Shown here: positions 17,678 to 27,495 of the stretch, one piece after another
How positions within the stretch are numbered: position 1 is the first letter of the stretch
Layout of the letters: each line of letters opens with the position of its first letter
Source of the DNA: JALEVB01 sp022768265
GTDB lineage: Bacteria; Bacillota_I; Bacilli_A; Erysipelotrichales; Erysipelotrichaceae
NCBI GenBank assembly: GCA_034168985.1
Contig: JAXFJE010000009.1
Span: forward strand, 1-64,000
DNA: 64,000 nucleotides
Direction of reading: 5' to 3'
Notes under the pieces: model-generated
Told to the model about the DNA's origin: nothing
Database searches by the model: none
The model's input: the letters and a program-made list of their open reading frames with translations, nothing else
Program-made: the position numbers and the translations under genes

Positions 17678-17941
17678 ATGCGAGCAATAATTTCAGTAGT
17701 CGGAAAGGATCGACCAGGTATCTTGGCCTTTGTGGCTCAAGAATGTGCTAATCATGAAGCTAACATCGTGGAAGTTTCACAAACCGTATTAAAAGAAATG
17801 TTTACGATGATCATGGTATGCGAAGTGAAAAATGAGGGCTTTTCTTCATTTATTGACTACATGGAAAGCAAAGGTAAAGAACAAGGTTTGATCATCCATG
17901 TCATGCATGAAGATATTTTTAATGCCATGCATAAGATATAA
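17678..17941 (+). CDS. ACT-domain protein (UPF0237 family)
   Basis: 87 residues, a single ACT fold beginning MRAIISVVGKDRPGILAFVA with the DRPG ligand-site motif of ACT/GcvR-like regulators. The family nearly always sits next to a PFL-like UPF0210 gene, as here (12-base gap). The ligand is unknown. AAGGAGG precedes the ATG. Confidence 0.85.
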   Translation: MRAIISVVGKDRPGILAFVAQECANHEANIVEVSQTVLKEMFTMIMVCEVKNEGFSSFIDYMESKGKEQGLIIHVMHEDIFNAMHKI

Positions 17942-17953
17942 GAGGTAAAGATA

Positions 17954-19312
17954 ATGATCAATACTAATAACATTTTAGAAACGATCCATATGATCGATGA
18001 AGAAGATCTAGATATTAGAACGATTACAATGGGTATTTCTTTGTTGGATTGTGCGGATAAAGATATCGATGTGGCTTGTGCTAAGATCAAAAATAAGATC
18101 ATGACATATGCGAAAGATCTTGTAAAAGTCGGGGATGATATCAGTAAAGAATATGGCATCCCTATCATCAATAAAAGAATAAGCGTAACCCCAATTAGCT
18201 TATTACAAAGCGTTAGCGGTGGTGATTGTGTTAAATACGCTATTACCTTAGATGAGTGTGCAAAAGCTTTAAACGTTAATTTTATTGGTGGCTATAGCGC
18301 TTTGGTTCAAAAGGGAATGACCCAAGGAGAAAAAGAACTGATCGAAAGCATTCCTGAAGCTTTAAAAGTTACAGAACATGTTTGTGCAAGTGTTAATGTT
18401 GGATCAACGCGAGCAGGTATCAATATGGACGCTGTTGAACTTATGGGAAGAATCGTCCATAAGGCAGCTGATATCACCAAAGATCAAAATTGCATGGGAG
18501 CGTGTAAATTAGTAGTTTTCTGCAACGCTGTTGAAGATAATCCGTTCATGGCGGGAGCTTTCCATGGTATTAGTGAACCAGAAGTGGTTATCAATGTTGG
18601 CGTTAGCGGACCAGGTGTTGTCAGAAGCGCTCTAGCTAAAGCTGGTAAAGATAAAACAATGGATGAACTAGCTGAAATCATCAAGAAAACAGCATTTAAG
18701 ATCACGCGAATGGGACAATTAGTAGGTAATTTAGCTAGTGAAAGATTAAATGTACCATTTGGGATCGTTGACCTATCATTAGCGCCAACTCCTGCTATTG
18801 GCGATTCGGTTGCATATATCTTAGAAGAAATGGGCCTAGAACAATGTGGTGGTCCTGGGACAACAGCTTGCTTAGCAATGCTAAATGATGCAGTTAAAAA
18901 AGGTGGCGTAATGGCAAGTAGTTCGATCGGTGGCTTAAGTGGCGCCTTTATTCCGGTTAGTGAAGATGCGGGCATGATTGCCGCGTGCAAATCGAAGGCC
19001 TTAAAGCTAGAAAAATTAGAAGCGATGACGGCAGTTTGTTCCGTAGGATTAGATATGATCGTTGTACCAGGAGATACGACACCAGCTACTATTTCTGGGA
19101 TTATTGCAGATGAAGCCGCAATTGGTATGGTCAATAGCAAAACTACTGCGGTGAGGATCATCCCAGCAATAGGTCATGATAATAGCGAAGAACTAGAATT
19201 TGGTGGTTTGCTTGGCAGCGGCCCAATCATGGAAATCAGTAAAGTAAAATGTGATGTCATGATCCAAAGAAAAGGAAGGATACCTGCACCTTTGCAGAGC
19301 TTGAAAAACTAA
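17954..19312 (+). CDS. PFL family protein (UPF0210/DUF711)
   Basis: 452 residues. Family blocks visible: DIRTITMGISLLDC near the start, NVGSTRAGINMDAVELMG and the C-terminal GGLLGSGPIMEISK. Related in fold to pyruvate formate-lyase, but I see no adjacent activating enzyme and the activity is not established. Paired with the ACT gene upstream, and its TAA overlaps the next ATG (TAATG). Confidence 0.85.
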   Translation: MINTNNILETIHMIDEEDLDIRTITMGISLLDCADKDIDVACAKIKNKIMTYAKDLVKVGDDISKEYGIPIINKRISVTPISLLQSVSGGDCVKYAITLDECAKALNVNFIGGYSALVQKGMTQGEKELIESIPEALKVTEHVCASVNVGSTRAGINMDAVELMGRIVHKAADITKDQNCMGACKLVVFCNAVEDNPFMAGAFHGISEPEVVINVGVSGPGVVRSALAKAGKDKTMDELAEIIKKTAFKITRMGQLVGNLASERLNVPFGIVDLSLAPTPAIGDSVAYILEEMGLEQCGGPGTTACLAMLNDAVKKGGVMASSSIGGLSGAFIPVSEDAGMIAACKSKALKLEKLEAMTAVCSVGLDMIVVPGDTTPATISGIIADEAAIGMVNSKTTAVRIIPAIGHDNSEELEFGGLLGSGPIMEISKVKCDVMIQRKGRIPAPLQSLKN

Positions 19313-19878
19313 TGGATATCAAAAGTTATGCAAAAGAACATCATGTTCCGATCATGTTGGATGATGGCTTAGCTTTTTTGTTAACGTATATCAAACAACA
19401 TGAAATCAAAACGATCTTAGAAATTGGCACGGCTATTGGCTATAGCAGCATTCAAATGGCACAGCTGGCAGATGATATCCAAATCGATACGTTAGAGATC
19501 AATCCGGAAATGTATGAGCTGGCAGTGGGGAATATTCGTGACCATAATTTAGAAAATAGGATCACTTGTCATTTATTAGATGCTCTAGATTTTACAACCG
19601 ATAAACATTATGATCTTGTTTTCGTTGATGGGGCAAAAGGTAAATATCAGCGTTATCTAGAACACTTTCTAAATAATAGCGAGTTATTTATCTTTGATAA
19701 CTTAGAATTTCATGGGATCGTTGATCACCCGGAGATGACCCAAAATCGCAATACGCGAAGCTTGGTAAAAAAAATTAGGACCTTTAGGGATGATATCCTT
19801 AAAGATCCTAATTATCATTGTGAGTATCACAAAGAAATTGGTGATGGTGTCTTAGTTTTAAGACCTATTCGATATTAA
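19312..19878 (+). CDS. SAM-dependent O-methyltransferase (TrmR/YrrM-like)
   Basis: 188 residues. SAM-binding motif I ILEIGTAIGYSS near residue 36, and the metal/catalytic region VFVDGAKGKY near 107. Resembles the class-I O-methyltransferases that include TrmR (tRNA 5-hydroxyuridine methylation), though somewhat shorter than the Bacillus protein. Overlaps the PFL gene by one base and overlaps the convergent gene by 14 bases. Confidence 0.75.
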   Translation: MDIKSYAKEHHVPIMLDDGLAFLLTYIKQHEIKTILEIGTAIGYSSIQMAQLADDIQIDTLEINPEMYELAVGNIRDHNLENRITCHLLDALDFTTDKHYDLVFVDGAKGKYQRYLEHFLNNSELFIFDNLEFHGIVDHPEMTQNRNTRSLVKKIRTFRDDILKDPNYHCEYHKEIGDGVLVLRPIRY

Positions 19879-20296
19879 TTAAATTGGCGTTTATAACGCC
19901 TTTTATTTTGGTTAAATTGTGAATGATAGAACTTAGGTCATAAGACATGGTGCTAATATCTAAGGTTACATTTACATTCGCGATATTATTGATCGGCAAG
20001 GCTTGAGAGATGGTTAAGATATTTGCGTGGGCATCACTTAACGCATTTAAAACATTTGAGAGATTTCCTTGCTCATGCTCTAGCGCTAAAGAAATGACGG
20101 CTTTTTGATTATTGGTATTATTTGGTAAAAATACTAGATCTTTATATTTATAATATGTTGAGCGAGAAATGGCAAATTTTTGACAGGCTTCTTTGACATT
20201 TTCATTGGGATTTTGCTGAAGATATTCACGAACCTTGATCACGGTATAAAAACAAGAAGGTAAGATCGAGCTATGTACTATTAAATAACCGCTCAT
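19865..20296 (-). CDS. HTH-ACT protein (PheB/UPF0735 family)
   Basis: 143 residues. The N-terminal part contains a helix-turn-helix-like segment (VKEACQKFAISRSTYYKYKD, about 34-53). The C-terminal half (from about 69) is an ACT domain (ISLALEHEQGNLSNVLNAL). The family is found beside phe or thr/hom genes and is presumed to sense an amino acid. Here it ends the minus-strand thrC-thrB operon, overlapping thrB by one base. A role as threonine-responsive regulator of both threonine operons is inference. Confidence 0.8.
   Translation of the reverse strand: MSGYLIVHSSILPSCFYTVIKVREYLQQNPNENVKEACQKFAISRSTYYKYKDLVFLPNNTNNQKAVISLALEHEQGNLSNVLNALSDAHANILTISQALPINNIANVNVTLDISTMSYDLSSIIHNLTKIKGVINANLINIE
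19886..19910 (+). terminator. Terminator of the ACT/PFL/methyltransferase operon
   Basis: GGCGTT and AACGCC with a 3-base loop, followed by TTTTATTTT. It lies inside the 3' coding end of the convergent HTH-ACT gene. Confidence 0.65.
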
Positions 20297-21159
20297 TATA
20301 GCTCCTTAATGGTAAAGCCTTCTTGGGCAATCGATAAATCTAATATGCGATAGGTTGAACTGATTTCGTCTTGAATAGCTTCGGAAAAATTTGAGAAATG
20401 TGATATGACCAAACAAGTTGGGCCAGAACCACTGATCATGAATGCACATGCTTGATTTTCGAAACAAACATCTTGTAAAAATTCATAGTCCTTGATCAAC
20501 TTTTTACGATAAGGTTGATGAAGGCTATCATGACAAGCACTTCGTAACAATTCACGATCACCATTTTTTAAAGCATGGCAAAGAGCGATGACATGAGAAA
20601 TATTATATACGGCATCAGTCAATGAAACCGTCTTAGGCAAGGCTTTACGACATTGTTTGGTAGATATCGTATAGTCAGGGATGATAGCTGTAAAATGTAA
20701 ATCGGGGGAAATCTCTAACGAAAGAGCTCGGGGATGATTTTCAACAAAGGAAGAAGTAAGCCCGCCATAAATGCATGGTGCCACATTATCAGGATGGCCT
20801 TCAATTTCAACGCAGATCCTAAAAATCTCATCACGAGATAGAATATTGCCATGCAGATAATTAGCGGCAATGGCACCCGCACTGATCAAATTAGCACTAC
20901 TACCTAATCCACGAGAAATAGGAATATTACAATCAAAGATCACATGACATTTATCCTGGACATTTAATGCTTTACATACGGTTTGATAACCGATATAAAA
21001 TAAGTTGTTTTCATTTTTAAATTCATCAGGGCAACCTTCAATGATCAATTCATCACTTGCTTCGACCTTGTATATATTATATAAGCTTAAACCTAGACCT
21101 AGGGTATCAAAACCAGGGCCTAAGTTTGCACTACTTGCACATACTTTTATTTCAATCAT
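20296..21159 (-). CDS. thrB: Homoserine kinase
   Basis: 287 residues, GHMP kinase family; phosphorylates homoserine with ATP. ATP-binding motif PISRGLGSSANLISAG near residue 84 and the C-terminal FMISGSGPTCLV. Overlaps thrC by 4 bases (ATGA) and the HTH-ACT gene by one base, so the three are one operon. Confidence 0.95.
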   Translation of the reverse strand: MIEIKVCASSANLGPGFDTLGLGLSLYNIYKVEASDELIIEGCPDEFKNENNLFYIGYQTVCKALNVQDKCHVIFDCNIPISRGLGSSANLISAGAIAANYLHGNILSRDEIFRICVEIEGHPDNVAPCIYGGLTSSFVENHPRALSLEISPDLHFTAIIPDYTISTKQCRKALPKTVSLTDAVYNISHVIALCHALKNGDRELLRSACHDSLHQPYRKKLIKDYEFLQDVCFENQACAFMISGSGPTCLVISHFSNFSEAIQDEISSTYRILDLSIAQEGFTIKEL

Positions 21160-22628
21160 TTTTTCAACTCCTTAAAATTTTTGATGATCATAGATATACC
21201 ATCTTCTTTTGCAATGATTTGATCATGGCGAAGCGGTAGCTCCATGATATTAACTAACGATGAAGGTATTTTTTCATCAGTTAAAGTAGCTAATTTGGTG
21301 ATGTAGGTAAATTCATCTAACGTTGATGGTAAGTCTAAGATGGCAGTACATACATCTTTAGCAAATTTATATGGACTAGCAGTTGCCACGGCAACAGTTT
21401 TATTTTTATCATACTTTTGCGCTGCCCCATAAGCAATGGCTGAATGGGGATCCAGACAGTGCTTGGTCTTTTGGTATAGATCTTTGATGATGGTTTGGGT
21501 TTGGTCATCATCAAAGCTATAAGCTACAAAATGTTCTTGCAGTTGTTTGAAGATCATCTCATTAACTTCATAGTATCCTTTTTCTTTAAGTTGTAACATG
21601 TATTCTTTTACTACATGGTCATCATAGCCGCTTAAGATAAATAGTAAGCGTTCGATATTAGAAGAAACTAAGATATCCATAGAGGGAGAGATCGTTTTAT
21701 AAAAATGACGTTGCCGATCATAACGCCCTGTTTTGATGAAATCCGCTAAGACATCGTTGGCATTGGTCGCTACGATCAATTTGTCAACAGGAAGACCGCA
21801 TTTTTTAGCAATGAAAGCCGCTAAGATATTACCAAAGTTGCCACAAGGAACGCTAAAATTGATCTGCTCATTCATTTTGATCTGATTTTGTTTAACTAGC
21901 TGTAGATAAGCCCATACATAATATATTATTTGAGGGACTAGACGGCCGATGTTAATGCTGTTGGCACTGCTTAATTGGAAATAAGGATCATTTGCTAAAG
22001 TGGTATTAGCAAAGCAGTTTTTGACGATCTGCTGACAATCATCAAAATTACCTTTAACTTGGATGACCTTAGTGTTTTGACCAGTGGTTGTTAACATTTG
22101 TAAAGCTTGGATCTTAGAAACACTTTCATAAGGGAAGAAAACCGTTATATGGGTATCTTTGACATTTTTAAAGCCTTCTAAGGCTGCTTTTCCAGTATCC
22201 CCACTTGTGGCACATAAAATATATATTTGTTTGCTTATTGCATGCTTTTGATAGGCACAGGTCATTAAATAAGGAAGGATCGTTAAAGCCATATCTTTAA
22301 AAGCACAAGTTGGTCCATGATAGGTTTCAAGCACCGGGATTCCATCGAAGGATTTTAGATCGACGATGGATTGAACATCAAATTTTTGATCATATGCTTG
22401 ATTGACACAGTCTTTAATCTCATCTTCAGCTAGATCATCAAAAAAATGATGGATGATCTTAACTGCCAATTGTTGATAGTTTAGATCATACCAACTACTT
22501 AGATCAAAAGCACAGCTTTCATCTAGTTTAAAACAATATAGCCCTTGATCATCTGCTAGACCTTTGATGATTGCCAGGGATGGACTGATGCTTTCTTGGA
22601 TATTACGAGTGTTATATAGATTCGGCAT
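21156..22628 (-). CDS. thrC: Threonine synthase
   Basis: 490 residues, the longer class of PLP-dependent threonine synthases. The PLP lysine is Lys111 in GPTCAFKDMAL; GDTGKAALEGF binds the phosphate. Converts O-phosphohomoserine to threonine. First gene of the minus-strand operon; AAGGAG precedes the ATG. Confidence 0.95.
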   Translation of the reverse strand: MPNLYNTRNIQESISPSLAIIKGLADDQGLYCFKLDESCAFDLSSWYDLNYQQLAVKIIHHFFDDLAEDEIKDCVNQAYDQKFDVQSIVDLKSFDGIPVLETYHGPTCAFKDMALTILPYLMTCAYQKHAISKQIYILCATSGDTGKAALEGFKNVKDTHITVFFPYESVSKIQALQMLTTTGQNTKVIQVKGNFDDCQQIVKNCFANTTLANDPYFQLSSANSINIGRLVPQIIYYVWAYLQLVKQNQIKMNEQINFSVPCGNFGNILAAFIAKKCGLPVDKLIVATNANDVLADFIKTGRYDRQRHFYKTISPSMDILVSSNIERLLFILSGYDDHVVKEYMLQLKEKGYYEVNEMIFKQLQEHFVAYSFDDDQTQTIIKDLYQKTKHCLDPHSAIAYGAAQKYDKNKTVAVATASPYKFAKDVCTAILDLPSTLDEFTYITKLATLTDEKIPSSLVNIMELPLRHDQIIAKEDGISMIIKNFKELKK

Positions 22629-22638
22629 AATAAACTCC

Positions 22639-22667
22639 TTGTTTTATGTGCATAATAATGATACTAT
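22639..22667 (+). promoter_or_regulatory. Promoter of hom-lysC-asd
   Basis: TTGTTT, 17-base spacer, TACTAT, placing the start near 22674, just before the inverted repeat at 22679. It lies between the divergent thrC and hom genes. Confidence 0.5.
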
Positions 22668-22678
22668 GTTTGCAATAA

Positions 22679-22694
22679 GAATACAAGTGTATTC
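22679..22694. promoter_or_regulatory. Operator-like inverted repeat between thr operons
   Basis: GAATACA and TGTATTC are perfect 7-bp arms with a 2-base centre, overlapping the expected transcription start of hom and 17 bases before its ATG. Lies 51 bases upstream of the thrC start codon, so one protein could control both directions. Confidence 0.6.
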
Positions 22695-22711
22695 CAAAAG
22701 AGGACATTTTT

Positions 22712-23791
22712 ATGAGGATAGGTATCATTGGATTTGGCGTCGTAGGAAAAGGCGTATATGAATTATTAAAAGATCAGCATGAAATAGTTAAAGTTTTCGC
22801 ACGTAGCGCAAAAGCAGAAGGCATCTTTTGCCAAGATATTAAAGCAGTATTAAAGGCGAAACCGGAGGTTTTGATCGAATGTTTGCCAGCTTGTGAAGAG
22901 GCATACCATTATATCAAGCTAGCTTTGAATCAACAGATTAATGTCATCAGCAGCAATAAAGCTATCTTAGCGAAGCATTATCATGATTTGCTTGCTTTGG
23001 CGAAAGAAAAAGGGGTTAGCTTATCTTTTGAAGCGAGTGTAGGTGGTGGTATTCCGATCTTGCATCGCTTGCAAGATATGAAGACTTATGATCATATCCA
23101 CTATATCCAAGGAATCTTGAATGGCACGACCAATTATATCCTTGATAAGATCTTTGATGAAAAGTTAGCTTTTATGAGCGCTTTGAAAATGGCGCAAGCA
23201 TTAGGCTATGCGGAACAAGATTATAGCAGTGATCTAACAGGCCTAGATGTGAAGTATAAATTAGCGTTGATTTATAATACAGCTTATGACAGTGATATCA
23301 ATCTAGCGGATATTTATTGTCGAGGAATCGAGAACTTGGATGATAGGGCTATTGGGTATGCTAATGATAATAAGATGGTCATTCGCTTGTTAGGTTATGT
23401 AGATCGAGAAAATGCTTTTGTTTTACCATTTTTTATTACCCATGATGCCATTTGGGCCAAGATTCATCTTAATAATAATGCGATAAATATCCATTCGCAA
23501 AATATGCAAGATGTTTATGATATAGGACAAGGAGCAGGCCGTTATCCTACTGCTAGTGCAATATGTTTAGATGTTGAAAGATGTATGCATAACCAAATCA
23601 GCTATCAAGCAAATATCAAAAATGATAAAAGCTATCGTTTTTATATTCAAAGCAATAACATTGAAGATAAATATATCGAAAAACGTTTGCAAGATGGTTG
23701 TATTACCAAGCAAATAACCGTAAAAACATTAAAAAATATCATTAAGGACCTAAAGGTCTTTGTTGGAGGTATCTATGATCAAGGTAGCTAA
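22712..23791 (+). CDS. hom: Homoserine dehydrogenase
   Basis: 359 residues. NAD(P)-binding IGIIGFGVVGKGVYELL at the N-terminus, catalytic-domain motifs SSNKAILAKH and GILNGTTNYILDK. Reduces aspartate semialdehyde to homoserine. Shorter than the common ~430-residue form because the C-terminal ACT regulatory domain is missing, so feedback control may lie elsewhere. Overlaps lysC by 17 bases. Confidence 0.94.
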   Translation: MRIGIIGFGVVGKGVYELLKDQHEIVKVFARSAKAEGIFCQDIKAVLKAKPEVLIECLPACEEAYHYIKLALNQQINVISSNKAILAKHYHDLLALAKEKGVSLSFEASVGGGIPILHRLQDMKTYDHIHYIQGILNGTTNYILDKIFDEKLAFMSALKMAQALGYAEQDYSSDLTGLDVKYKLALIYNTAYDSDINLADIYCRGIENLDDRAIGYANDNKMVIRLLGYVDRENAFVLPFFITHDAIWAKIHLNNNAINIHSQNMQDVYDIGQGAGRYPTASAICLDVERCMHNQISYQANIKNDKSYRFYIQSNNIEDKYIEKRLQDGCITKQITVKTLKNIIKDLKVFVGGIYDQGS

Positions 23792-25109
23792 ATTTGGAGG
23801 TTCAAGCGTAGCAGATGCCAAGCAGTTTGCGAAGGTCAAAGCCATCGTCAATAGCGATCAAGATCGTAAGTTCATCGTGGTCAGTGCCTGCGGTAAAAGT
23901 CATGATGAAGATCACAAAGTTACTGATTTATTGTATCTATGTCATGCGCATCTTAAATATGGTGTATCATTTGAGCCCATCATGCAAATGATCGAAGCCA
24001 AATATCAGCAGATTCATCAAGAACTTAAATTAAGGGTGGATCTTAAGCAAGAATTTAGTGATATTCGTAAATTGATGGATAAAAATATAGATTTAGATTA
24101 TTTGGTATCCCGTGGGGAATATCTATGCGCGAAAATGATGGCAGATTATCTTGATGCCCAATTTATCGATGCGAAAGATCTGTTAGCGTTTGATTATGAT
24201 GGTAGTTTAAACTATGAAAAAGTCAAAGCTAAGCTACAAACATATTTGTATAGTGATAAAAAACTAGTTATTCCAGGCTTTTATGGTAGTTTTCCAAATG
24301 GAAAGATTCATTTATTATCCAGAGGTGGAAGCGATGTGACAGGAGCGATGATCGCTAATGTCATCGATGCCGATATATATGAAAACTTTACCGATGTTCC
24401 AGGTATCATGATTGCTGATCCGCGGATCGTCAAAGATCCTAAAGTGATCAAACGTATCACCTATAACGAATTAAGAGAAATGAGCTATATGGGAGCCAAT
24501 GTCTTGCATGAAGAAGCTATCTTTCCTGCTCGAAGCAAGCATATTCCCATCCATATCTTAAATACCAACGATCCTAATAATGGTGGAACCTTGATCGTGG
24601 AAAACTGTGATGAGCTAGATGAAAAAGATGATCCGTATCCAATCACGGGAATCACAGGTCGCACCAATTTTAGTGTTTTAAATATCGTAAAAAGTCATAG
24701 TTCTAATGAAGTAGGGGTATTAGCTAAAGCTTTAAATATCGTCAGCAAATATCAGGTTAGCGTAGAATCCGTACCTAGTGGCATCGATTCATTTTCCATC
24801 GTCATGGATACGCGAAAAGTCGAACATTGTATATATGAGATGATGGTTGAACTTAAGAAAGAACTTAATTTAGATAGTATCACTCTATCTGAAAATATTG
24901 CAATGGTGGCAGTAGTTGGTAGAAAGATGAAAGATGCGAAGGGCTTTTCTGGTAAGTTGTTTGCGCAGTTAGGGATGCATGATATTAATATTCGCTTGAT
25001 CAGTCAAACTGCCGATGAGATCAATATCATCGTAGGCGTCATGAATAAAGATTTTGCGAAAACGATCAATTGTATTTATGATAAATTTATAGGAGCGAAA
25101 GTCAAATGA
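23775..25109 (+). CDS. lysC: Aspartate kinase
   Basis: 444 residues. Starts VAKFGGSSVAD, the kinase signature; LLSRGGSDVTGA near 180 binds ATP. The C-terminal third has paired ACT domains (SSNEVGVLAKALNIVSKYQ and SGKLFAQLGMHDINIRLIS), typical of feedback-regulated aspartokinases. ATG 23775 follows GGAGG and matches the family start; an upstream in-frame start at 23760 adds five residues with no support. Ends ATGA into asd. Confidence 0.95.
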   Translation: MIKVAKFGGSSVADAKQFAKVKAIVNSDQDRKFIVVSACGKSHDEDHKVTDLLYLCHAHLKYGVSFEPIMQMIEAKYQQIHQELKLRVDLKQEFSDIRKLMDKNIDLDYLVSRGEYLCAKMMADYLDAQFIDAKDLLAFDYDGSLNYEKVKAKLQTYLYSDKKLVIPGFYGSFPNGKIHLLSRGGSDVTGAMIANVIDADIYENFTDVPGIMIADPRIVKDPKVIKRITYNELREMSYMGANVLHEEAIFPARSKHIPIHILNTNDPNNGGTLIVENCDELDEKDDPYPITGITGRTNFSVLNIVKSHSSNEVGVLAKALNIVSKYQVSVESVPSGIDSFSIVMDTRKVEHCIYEMMVELKKELNLDSITLSENIAMVAVVGRKMKDAKGFSGKLFAQLGMHDINIRLISQTADEINIIVGVMNKDFAKTINCIYDKFIGAKVK

Positions 25110-26083
25110 AAATAGGAATATTAGGTGCTAGTGGAGCGGTAGGACGGCAAATGATCGCTTGCTTAGAACAGCGCGAGATCGAAGTTGATGAACTTAGATT
25201 GATGGGCTTTGCAAGCGTGGGACAAAAAATATTATTTCAAGGCAAAGAACATACGATCGTTAAACCTTCTTTTGAGGGCTTGGATGTGGTGCTAGGGGCT
25301 ACCTCAGCACAGGTAGCTAAGGAATATGTAAAAGCTATCAAGCATGCTAAGGCATTGTTTATCGATAATAGTTCAGCTTTTCGGCATGATGAAACAGTTC
25401 CTTTGGTCATTCCGCAGCTCAACGCGCAAGATATTGCTTACCACCAAGGTATAATCGCTAATCCAAATTGTTCAACGATCATCGCTTTGATGGCAATAAA
25501 TGCGATCAGTAAGCTTAGTGAAATCGTCGGTGTTAATGCGGTAACCTATCAAGCAGTTAGTGGTGCAGGAGTGCAAGGTATTCAGGAATTAGCCGATGAG
25601 ACACGGGAATATGTCAAAACTAAGCAAATATCGCGTCATCATACAATTTTTCCTTTTCCGATCTTATATAACTGTATCCCCCAAATTGGGGATATTAGTG
25701 ATGATGGATACACAAGCGAAGAAATTAAGATGGAAAAAGAAGCCCGTAAGATCTTACACTTGCCCAAGCTTAAGGTTAATTGTACCTGCGTAAGGGTACC
25801 AGTGATGCGTTCTCATTGCATTGCTTTAACGGTATATGCCAACCAAGAATTGGATCTTTTAGCAGTGGAAAAAGCCTTACAAGCTTCACCAGGAGTTGTT
25901 TATCTTAAAGATGAGCTACCAATGCCTTTAGTTGCCAGTGACAACGATGAAGTATATGTTGGCCGTTTACGGAAGGATCGTTTATTTCCGAATGGTATAA
26001 CTTTATTTGTTTGTGGTGATCAAATTCGTAAAGGTGCTGCAACAAATGCTATTGAAATATTGGAGTGTTATACAAAGTTATGA
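25106..26083 (+). CDS. asd: Aspartate-semialdehyde dehydrogenase
   Basis: 325 residues. NADP-binding GILGASGAVGRQM at the start, catalytic Cys122 in NPNCSTI, and the substrate region around PVMRSHC. With lysC and hom it supplies homoserine to thrB/thrC. Overlaps lysC by 4 bases. Confidence 0.95.
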   Translation: MKIGILGASGAVGRQMIACLEQREIEVDELRLMGFASVGQKILFQGKEHTIVKPSFEGLDVVLGATSAQVAKEYVKAIKHAKALFIDNSSAFRHDETVPLVIPQLNAQDIAYHQGIIANPNCSTIIALMAINAISKLSEIVGVNAVTYQAVSGAGVQGIQELADETREYVKTKQISRHHTIFPFPILYNCIPQIGDISDDGYTSEEIKMEKEARKILHLPKLKVNCTCVRVPVMRSHCIALTVYANQELDLLAVEKALQASPGVVYLKDELPMPLVASDNDEVYVGRLRKDRLFPNGITLFVCGDQIRKGAATNAIEILECYTKL

Positions 26084-26115
26084 TACAATAATTAAAATGG
26101 GAGAAGAGGTAGATT

Positions 26116-26607
26116 ATGAGAAAAAAAGGAATCATTTTATCCGTATTGGCCCTAGGTGGTGCAGTAGCATATATGTTAGTTAAAAACAAACAAAAACAAA
26201 ATGAATATGAAGAAGTAACTTACGTTAGTATCCAAGATGATGAAGATGATGAAGAAGAGATATTCGATCAAAAAATTGAAGAACTTCATGAAATTTATCC
26301 GTATTTAAGCAAAAAATTTATTAATGGTATCTATAAAGAACAAGAAAACTTTAATCAAAAATATCAAGGTAATATCAAATTAGAACATATCATCGTTTTT
26401 GATAGCGAAAATGATGCTAATATCTTCTTGGATGTATGTGGTGATAATGCTTACGAAGTTGAAAAAGATGGTTTGAAAGTTCAGGTCAATAGTTATTTTG
26501 AAAATACTAACGGACGTATCATGAGTGATATCCTAAGCATTGCTAATCAGGCTAATAGCTTGACAGGTAGCTATTTAGGTTATCGTATCGAGGTTGAAAA
26601 GATATAG
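26116..26607 (+). CDS. Membrane-anchored protein of unknown function
   Basis: 163 residues. One N-terminal membrane helix (about 5-21, IILSVLALGGAVAYMLV) followed by a Lys/Gln-rich linker, a very acidic stretch (DDEDDEEE near 43-50) and a soluble domain. No family recognised. GAGAAGAGG upstream. Lies 32 bases after asd and ends in its own terminator, so it may be the last gene of that operon. Confidence 0.7.
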   Translation: MRKKGIILSVLALGGAVAYMLVKNKQKQNEYEEVTYVSIQDDEDDEEEIFDQKIEELHEIYPYLSKKFINGIYKEQENFNQKYQGNIKLEHIIVFDSENDANIFLDVCGDNAYEVEKDGLKVQVNSYFENTNGRIMSDILSIANQANSLTGSYLGYRIEVEKI

Positions 26608-26622
26608 TTTCAACCTTTTTTT
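26591..26622 (+). terminator. Terminator overlapping the preceding stop codon
   Basis: AGGTTGAAA and TTTCAACCT form a 9-bp stem followed by seven T. The stem contains the last codons of the preceding gene. Confidence 0.85.
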
Positions 26623-26667
26623 AATGAATGATTTATTATATAATTATTAGGCTATGGAGTGATGGAT

Positions 26668-27495
26668 ATGGAATGTATAAAGGTTAAAGAACTAGCTTAT
26701 TCATATGATGGTGAGCATAATGCGGTAGATAAGGTTTCTTTCACGATTCAAAAAGGTAGTTATACCACGATCATTGGACATAATGGTAGTGGCAAAAGTA
26801 CGATTGCAAAGCTTTTGATCGGCTTATTAGAAAAAAATCATGGTAGCGTTGAAATCGAGGGCATGGAACTAAATTTGGCGAATATCTATAAGATCAGAAA
26901 TAAGGTCGGTATCGTCTTTCAAAATCCTGATAATCAGTTTATTGGTTCTACGGTAAGGGATGATATTGCTTTTGGGCTAGAAAACCATTGCGTAGCTCAA
27001 CAAGATATGGATGACATCATTGAAAACTTTGCTCAAAAAGTTAATATGCAAGAGTTTTTAGATAGTGAACCAGGACATTTATCGGGCGGTCAAAAACAAC
27101 GTGTGGCAATTGCTGGTGTCTTAGCCATGCATCCTGAAATCATCATTTTTGATGAATCTACGAGCATGTTAGATCCTCAAGGTAAAGATGAAATCAAAAA
27201 ATTTATTTATCAATTACATCAAGATAAACAATTAACCATCATTTCAATCACTCACGATATCGAAGAAGTGGCTAGTAGCGATGATGTTATCGTTATGAAT
27301 GATGGCAAGATCGTAATGCATGGGAAACCGGAAGACATCTTGCTGAACGATCAAAAATTGATCGATATCAAATTAGATGTGCCTTTTGGGGTAAAATTAA
27401 GCCTTGCTTTGGCTAAACAAGGTGTCAAGATCGATAAACAATTAAGCTTAGAAAAGGTGGTAGATGAAATATGCCAATTAAATTTGAAAAAGTAA
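26668..27495 (+). CDS. ecfA1: ECF transporter ATPase EcfA1
   Basis: 275 residues. Walker A GHNGSGKST at 37-45, Q-loop FQNPDNQF, signature LSGGQKQR, Walker B IIIFDES, then the His switch in SITHDIEE. Energises vitamin and metal uptake through shared EcfT and separate S components. ATG 26668 is preferred because GGAG lies 8 bases upstream; GTG 26659 and ATG 26662 are in frame. Walker B ends in DES rather than DEP/DEA, as is common for EcfA1. Confidence 0.93.
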   Translation: MECIKVKELAYSYDGEHNAVDKVSFTIQKGSYTTIIGHNGSGKSTIAKLLIGLLEKNHGSVEIEGMELNLANIYKIRNKVGIVFQNPDNQFIGSTVRDDIAFGLENHCVAQQDMDDIIENFAQKVNMQEFLDSEPGHLSGGQKQRVAIAGVLAMHPEIIIFDESTSMLDPQGKDEIKKFIYQLHQDKQLTIISITHDIEEVASSDDVIVMNDGKIVMHGKPEDILLNDQKLIDIKLDVPFGVKLSLALAKQGVKIDKQLSLEKVVDEICQLNLKK

